Part shown: one piece after another, positions 5,493-8,841 of the stretch | Layout of the letters: every line of letters begins with the position of its first letter | Position numbering within the stretch: position 1 is the stretch's first letter | Origin: Bacteroidota bacterium | Lineage (GTDB): Bacteria; Bacteroidota; Ignavibacteria; T3Sed10-11 | NCBI GenBank assembly: GCA_007128495.1 | Contig: SKXH01000121.1 | Location: 1 to 8,841, forward strand | Length of the DNA: 8,841 bases | Reading direction: 5' to 3' | Position numbers and translations under genes: made by a program | The notes under the pieces: model-generated | Databases searched by the model: none | The model's input: the letters and a program-made list of their open reading frames with translations, nothing else | Told to the model about the DNA's origin: nothing

Positions 5493-6851
5493 TTAGCCAA
5501 AGGGGGTACGCATACCGCCGCCCATTCCCCTCATTAAATCTTTTGTTTTCATCTTGCCCTTGCCTTTTCCTTTGGAAAAGGATTTCATCATCTTCTGCAT
5601 TTCATTAAACTGTTTAATAAGCCGGTTTACTTCCTGTACCGTAGTCCCGCTCCCCATTGCGATGCGCCGCCGCCGGGTACCGTTAAGTATCTGAGGTTTT
5701 TTGCGTTCTTCCGGGGTCATTGATTTAATGATCGCTTCGACCCGTACCAGCTCGCCGTCATCGACATTTTTTACGTTAGGCATTTTACTCATGCCGGGTA
5801 TCATTGAAAGCACATCGCTGAGCGGGCCCATATTTTTAATTTGTTGAAGTTGATCGAGAAAATCCTCGAAGGTGAATTCTGCTTTGCGCATTTTCTTCTC
5901 GAGATCCTGCGCTTTCTTTTCGTCAACTTGGTGTTGCGCCTTTTCGACGAGCGTAACGATATCCCCCATCCCGAGTATCCGTGACGCCATACGGTCGGGA
6001 TAGAACGGTTCGAGGGCATCGACACGTTCACCGATACCGACGAATTTGATCGGCTTCTCGACGACGGCCCTAATTGAAAGCGCTGCACCGCCGCGTGTAT
6101 CACCGTCGAGCTTGGTTAGCACGACGCCGTCGAAATTCAGCCGGTCGTGAAATGCTTTTGCAGTATTGACTGCATCCTGTCCGGTCATCGAATCGACCAC
6201 GAATAATATTTCATTCGGATCGACTGCGTCGCGAATGCTCGCCACCTCATCCATCATTTTTTCATCGACGTGCATTCTACCGGCAGTATCGATAATAACC
6301 ACATCCCGTGCATTTTTGCGCGCGTAATTAATTGCATCTTTTGCAATTGAGACGGCATCGTTCTCTCTGTCGATGTATACCGGTATACCTGTTTGGTTAC
6401 CGAGCATTTCGATCTGATCGATTGCAGCCGGACGGTATATATCGGCTGCGGCCATCAACGGCAATTTGCCTTTTGATTTCAGATGATGTGAAAGTTTCGC
6501 CGTGAATGTTGTTTTACCCGAACCCTGAAGTCCGGCGACGAGAATCACCGTCGGCGGTGTGGGGGCGAAGGTGATACCGGTGTTTGTTTCGCCCATCAAT
6601 TTGATGAGCTCGTCGTTTAGAATTTTTACAAACTGCTGACCCGGAGTGATGCTTTGCAGCACATCCTGACCGAGCGCACGTTCGCGTATGTCGGCGATGA
6701 ACTGCTTGGTAACTTTGTAATTGACATCGGCATCAAGCAGCACACGGCGAACCTCGCGCAGGGTCTCGGCTATATTCTCTTCGGATATCTTGCCGTGCCC
6801 GCGGAGTTTCTTTATTACACCTTCGAATTTTTCGGTTAAATTATCAAACAT
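5493..6851 (-). CDS. ffh: Signal recognition particle protein Ffh (SRP54)
   Basis: Ffh is the GTPase of the signal recognition particle. With the SRP RNA it binds signal sequences emerging from ribosomes and delivers them to FtsY at the membrane. The 452 residues have the normal order of domains. The helical N domain (1 to about 88) is followed by the G domain with P-loop GLQGSGKTT (107-115), DTAGR (188-192) and TKLD (246-249). The methionine-rich M domain (about 300-452) includes the RNA-binding stretch SGTTVQEVNRLIKQF (401-415). The tail is Lys/Gly/Met rich (KGKGKGKMKTK). No clear SD precedes the ATG. It is the first gene of the ribosomal operon and is divergent from prfC. A promoter candidate lies about 40 bp upstream. 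Confidence 0.98.
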   Translation of the reverse strand: MFDNLTEKFEGVIKKLRGHGKISEENIAETLREVRRVLLDADVNYKVTKQFIADIRERALGQDVLQSITPGQQFVKILNDELIKLMGETNTGITFAPTPPTVILVAGLQGSGKTTFTAKLSHHLKSKGKLPLMAAADIYRPAAIDQIEMLGNQTGIPVYIDRENDAVSIAKDAINYARKNARDVVIIDTAGRMHVDEKMMDEVASIRDAVDPNEILFVVDSMTGQDAVNTAKAFHDRLNFDGVVLTKLDGDTRGGAALSIRAVVEKPIKFVGIGERVDALEPFYPDRMASRILGMGDIVTLVEKAQHQVDEKKAQDLEKKMRKAEFTFEDFLDQLQQIKNMGPLSDVLSMIPGMSKMPNVKNVDDGELVRVEAIIKSMTPEERKKPQILNGTRRRRIAMGSGTTVQEVNRLIKQFNEMQKMMKSFSKGKGKGKMKTKDLMRGMGGGMRTPFG

Positions 6852-6888
6852 ATTTATCTACATAATTTCCCAGTATCTAAAGCTAATC

Positions 6889-6917
6889 AATATACGAAAA
6901 CGAGTTAAAATGCGCAA
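6889..6917 (-). promoter_or_regulatory. Candidate promoter of the ffh-rpsP-khpA-rimM-trmD-rplS operon
   Basis: On the minus strand TTGCGC (6917-6912) is followed after 17 bp by TATATT (6894-6889), five of six matches to the sigma-70 -10. Start of transcription near 6882 would give a leader of about 30 nt. No other gap downstream in the block shows a comparable promoter, so this may drive all seven genes. Confidence 0.4.
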
Positions 6918-6951
6918 GTTTTAGTTGAATTGAATGAATTGAGCGTGTGGC

Positions 6952-7089
6952 CGCCAGAGCGGGAGAATGGTTGGAATTACCAGAACCGCTTCAGTATTTT
7001 TACTATCAAGCACGAACCACACTGGCGTGTGGTGTTACAAATACTATTCGATGGTATTTTGTAACCCACTCGCCAGAGCGGGAAGAATG
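6952..7089 (+). repeat. Pair of direct repeats in the ffh-prfC gap
   Basis: CGCCAGAGCGGGA occurs exactly at 6952-6964 and again at 7071-7083, 119 bp apart. The match continues as GAATG with one extra A in the second copy (ends at 6969 and 7089). An upstream 8-mer, GCGTGTGG, also occurs twice (6943-6950 and 7025-7032). The 321-bp gap from 6852 to 7172 holds no credible gene; it contains this repeat system and the two divergent promoter candidates. Confidence 0.75.
7022..7076. repeat. Long imperfect palindrome (hairpin or cruciform) between ffh and prfC
   Basis: The arm 7022-7044 (starting CTGGCG, ending CAAATAC) pairs with 7054-7076 (starting GTATTTTG, ending CGCCAG). I count 21 Watson-Crick pairs, one T/T mismatch (7028/7070) and one bulged T on each side (7033, 7057). 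Three further pairs (one a T-G wobble) close the top to a 3-nt loop TCG. Base composition is richer in GC than the flanking AT-rich gap. It is followed by no T-tract on either strand, so it is not a normal terminator. It may be part of a dispersed palindromic repeat or MITE-like element. Confidence 0.8.
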
Positions 7090-7114
7090 CTAAGTTACAG
7101 CAAGAAATTGGTTA

Positions 7115-7146
7115 ATTGCGATAAATATCCTTATATTATAAGTTTC
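7115..7146 (+). promoter_or_regulatory. Candidate prfC promoter of Bacteroidota type
   Basis: ATTG (7115-7118) and TAAGTTTC (7139-7146) are spaced by 20 bp. This approximates the Bacteroidota primary-sigma pattern TTTG, about 20 bp, TAnnTTTG, with one mismatch in each element. The start would lie close to 7152, giving a short AT-rich leader without SD before the ATG at 7173. The palindrome would then be upstream of the transcript. Confidence 0.3.
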
Positions 7147-7172
7147 TTAATTTTTCCAATAAAATATACTAT

Positions 7173-8792
7173 ATGAACTTCGATCAGGAAATACAAAAAC
7201 GACGTACGTTTGCCATCATCAGCCACCCTGATGCGGGGAAGACCACGCTGACTGAAAAATTACTCCTCTTCGGCGGAGCCATTCAGACGGCGGGCGCTGT
7301 GAAATCTAATAAGATTAAAAAAAGCGCTACGTCTGACTTTATGGACATCGAGCGGCAACGTGGAATCTCGGTTGCAACTTCGGTGATGACGTTTGAATAT
7401 AAAAACCTTTATATCAATATTCTGGATACGCCGGGACATAAGGATTTTGTCGAGGATACCTACCGCACGCTGACAGCGGTGGACAGTGTCATTCTTGTTG
7501 TCGATTCAGTGAAAGGCGTCGAGGAGCAGACCGAAAAGTTGATGAACGTCTGCCGTATGCGTAATACGCCGGTTATCATTTTTATTAACAAGCTCGACCG
7601 CGAAGGTATGCGTCGGTTCGAGTTGATGGATGATCTCGAACGCAAGCTCGAAATTAAAGTACGTCCGCTGACCTGGCCTATCGGCATGGGGAAGGAATTT
7701 AAAGGTGTTTATAATTTACACGAGAAAAATATTTACCTCTTTAAAGCCGGCAAAACTACCATTGAAGATGAACGGCTTTTAATCAATGATGTCCACGACG
7801 CTGTGCTTGACGATAAGATCGGGAGTGATGCCGATCGCTTGCGTGAAGAAGTTGAACTTGTCGAAGGAGTATACGATCCGTTCGATATCAACGACTACCT
7901 GAGCGGCAGTGTGGCGCCGGTGTTTTTCGGCAGTGCGTTGAATAACTTCGGCGTTCGGGAACTGCTTGAGACTTTTGTTGCGATAGCACCTCCGCCAAAA
8001 GACCGGGAAACAGACCAGCGATTGGTAAAGCCCGAAGAAGAGAGATTCAGCGGTTTCATTTTCAAGATACACGCAAATCTCGACCCGCGGCATCGAGACA
8101 GGATCGCATTTCTGCGTGTCTGCTCGGGTAGGTTCGAACGCGATAAATACTTTCATCACGTTCGATTGAATAAAGATCTTCGCTTCAATAATCCTTACAA
8201 CTTTATGGCACGGAGCAAGAACATTATCGATGAAGCATTCCCGGGCGACGTTGTCGGATTGTATGACCGCAGTAATTTTAAAATAGGCGATACGCTGACC
8301 GAGGGGGAGTCGTTTGTATTCAGAGGAATTCCAAATTTTTCACCGGAAATATTTAAGGAACTGGTGAATACCGACCCCATGAAATCGAAGCAGCTCGATA
8401 AAGGAATTGAACAGCTTACCGATGAAGGTGTTGCACAGCTCTTTATTCACAGCGATGGACGAAGAAAGATAGTTGGAACTGTCGGTGAATTACAGTTTGA
8501 TGTAATTCAATACCGGCTTGAGCACGAGTACGGTGCGTCGTGCCGGTTTCAGCAGATGAACTACGCAAAGGCATGCTGGATTACCTCGGAAAAACCCGCA
8601 AAGCTGGAAGAATTCATGCGCGCAAAGTCGCGCCATATTTATTATGATAAGGATGATAATCCGGTCTTCTTTGCTGAATCGCAGTGGCTACTGAATTCGG
8701 CGATCGAGAACTTCCCGGAGGTCGAATTTCATTTTACATCCGAATTCAAAACCGATGCATCAAATTTCAACAAGGGGCGTGAGGCGATATGA
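7173..8792 (+). CDS. prfC: Peptide chain release factor 3 (RF3)
   Basis: RF3 is a translational GTPase that removes RF1/RF2 from the ribosome after peptide release. The 539 residues are close to the usual 525-530. G motifs are all present: SHPDAGKTTL (17-26), RGIS (63-66), DTPGHKDF (85-92) and NKLD (139-142). The segment GAIQTAGAVK, followed by SDFMDIERQRGIS, separates RF3 from EF-G. Domain II contains FSGFIFKIHANLDPRHRDRI and FPGDVVGLYD. Domain III has VGELQFDVIQYRLEHEYG. The ATG lies in the sequence ACTATATG with no SD, but the translation start matches the family (NFDQEIQKRRTFAIISHPD). It is transcribed away from the ffh operon, and its TGA overlaps the next ATG. Confidence 0.98.
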   Translation: MNFDQEIQKRRTFAIISHPDAGKTTLTEKLLLFGGAIQTAGAVKSNKIKKSATSDFMDIERQRGISVATSVMTFEYKNLYINILDTPGHKDFVEDTYRTLTAVDSVILVVDSVKGVEEQTEKLMNVCRMRNTPVIIFINKLDREGMRRFELMDDLERKLEIKVRPLTWPIGMGKEFKGVYNLHEKNIYLFKAGKTTIEDERLLINDVHDAVLDDKIGSDADRLREEVELVEGVYDPFDINDYLSGSVAPVFFGSALNNFGVRELLETFVAIAPPPKDRETDQRLVKPEEERFSGFIFKIHANLDPRHRDRIAFLRVCSGRFERDKYFHHVRLNKDLRFNNPYNFMARSKNIIDEAFPGDVVGLYDRSNFKIGDTLTEGESFVFRGIPNFSPEIFKELVNTDPMKSKQLDKGIEQLTDEGVAQLFIHSDGRRKIVGTVGELQFDVIQYRLEHEYGASCRFQQMNYAKACWITSEKPAKLEEFMRAKSRHIYYDKDDNPVFFAESQWLLNSAIENFPEVEFHFTSEFKTDASNFNKGREAI

Positions 8793-8841
8793 ATCCCGAA
8801 CAGCGCGAAGAATTCAAACAATTAATACTCGAACAAATTGA
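8789..8841 (+). CDS. Unidentified gene, N-terminal fragment overlapping prfC (runs off the window)
   Basis: The ATG at 8789-8791 overlaps the prfC TGA (ATGA), and GTGAGG upstream may act as ribosome-binding site. Only MNPEQREEFKQLILEQI and part of one codon are visible. It is a charged amphipathic helix with no diagnostic motif. Small DksA/TraR-type zinc-finger proteins often begin with a similar E/K-rich helix, but that is a guess. Overlap implies co-transcription and coupled translation with RF3. Confidence 0.6.
   Translation, partial: MNPEQREEFKQLILEQI

Noticed and set aside
6951..7089. CRISPR-like array from the repeated CGCCAGAGCGGGA
   Set aside because: There are only two copies, 119 bp apart, with no regular spacers and no cas genes.
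6967..7176. A 69-codon plus-strand open frame in the ffh-prfC gap
   Set aside because: It runs through the direct repeat and palindrome, overlaps the prfC start, has no SD, and its protein shows no family features.

Overview
The window holds a conserved translation and protein-export gene block on the minus strand, with a divergent peptide-release-factor gene on the plus strand. Most proteins are close to textbook versions. Three traits point to the Bacteroidota/Chlorobiota/Ignavibacteriota (FCB) group. TrmD has the knot sequence CGHYKGADERV and a short 225-residue form. Ribosomal protein S16 has a long acidic C-terminal extension. Several start codons lack a Shine-Dalgarno (SD) sequence and the promoter candidates are AT-rich. 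The species cannot be named from sequence alone. Base composition is moderate, and I saw no sign of recent transfer in the coding part.

Layout in the direction of minus-strand transcription: ffh (SRP54), rpsP (S16), khpA (KH-domain RNA-binding protein), rimM, trmD, rplS (L19), then an MqnA/MqnD-family gene whose ATG overlaps the rplS stop codon. This is one probable operon running from about 6880 to 2052. A 118-bp gap rich in dyads follows, with a candidate promoter for recN. recN is followed after 3 bp by cysS, which leaves the window at base 1. On the plus strand prfC (RF3) begins at 7173, and its stop overlaps the start of another gene that leaves the window at 8841.

The operon combines functions in making and placing proteins: signal-sequence recognition (Ffh), two ribosomal proteins (S16, L19), a 30S maturation factor (RimM), tRNA m1G37 methylation that keeps reading frame (TrmD) and a small RNA-binding protein (KhpA). 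RF3 recycles release factors and CysRS charges tRNA-Cys, so nearly everything here serves translation. The exceptions are RecN (double-strand-break repair) and the MqnA-like protein. The latter belongs to the futalosine menaquinone family but lacks the family's usual N-terminal signature.

The least explained DNA is the 321-bp divergent gap between ffh and prfC (6852-7172). It carries a pair of 13-bp direct repeats and a palindrome with 21 Watson-Crick pairs. The second repeat copy looks like the first with a hairpin inserted, which resembles a small dispersed or MITE-like element. I found no RNA genes, CRISPR arrays, transposase genes or broken genes. No clear undescribed system is visible. 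The best leads are the palindrome element, the atypical MqnA-like protein and the dyad over the candidate recN promoter.
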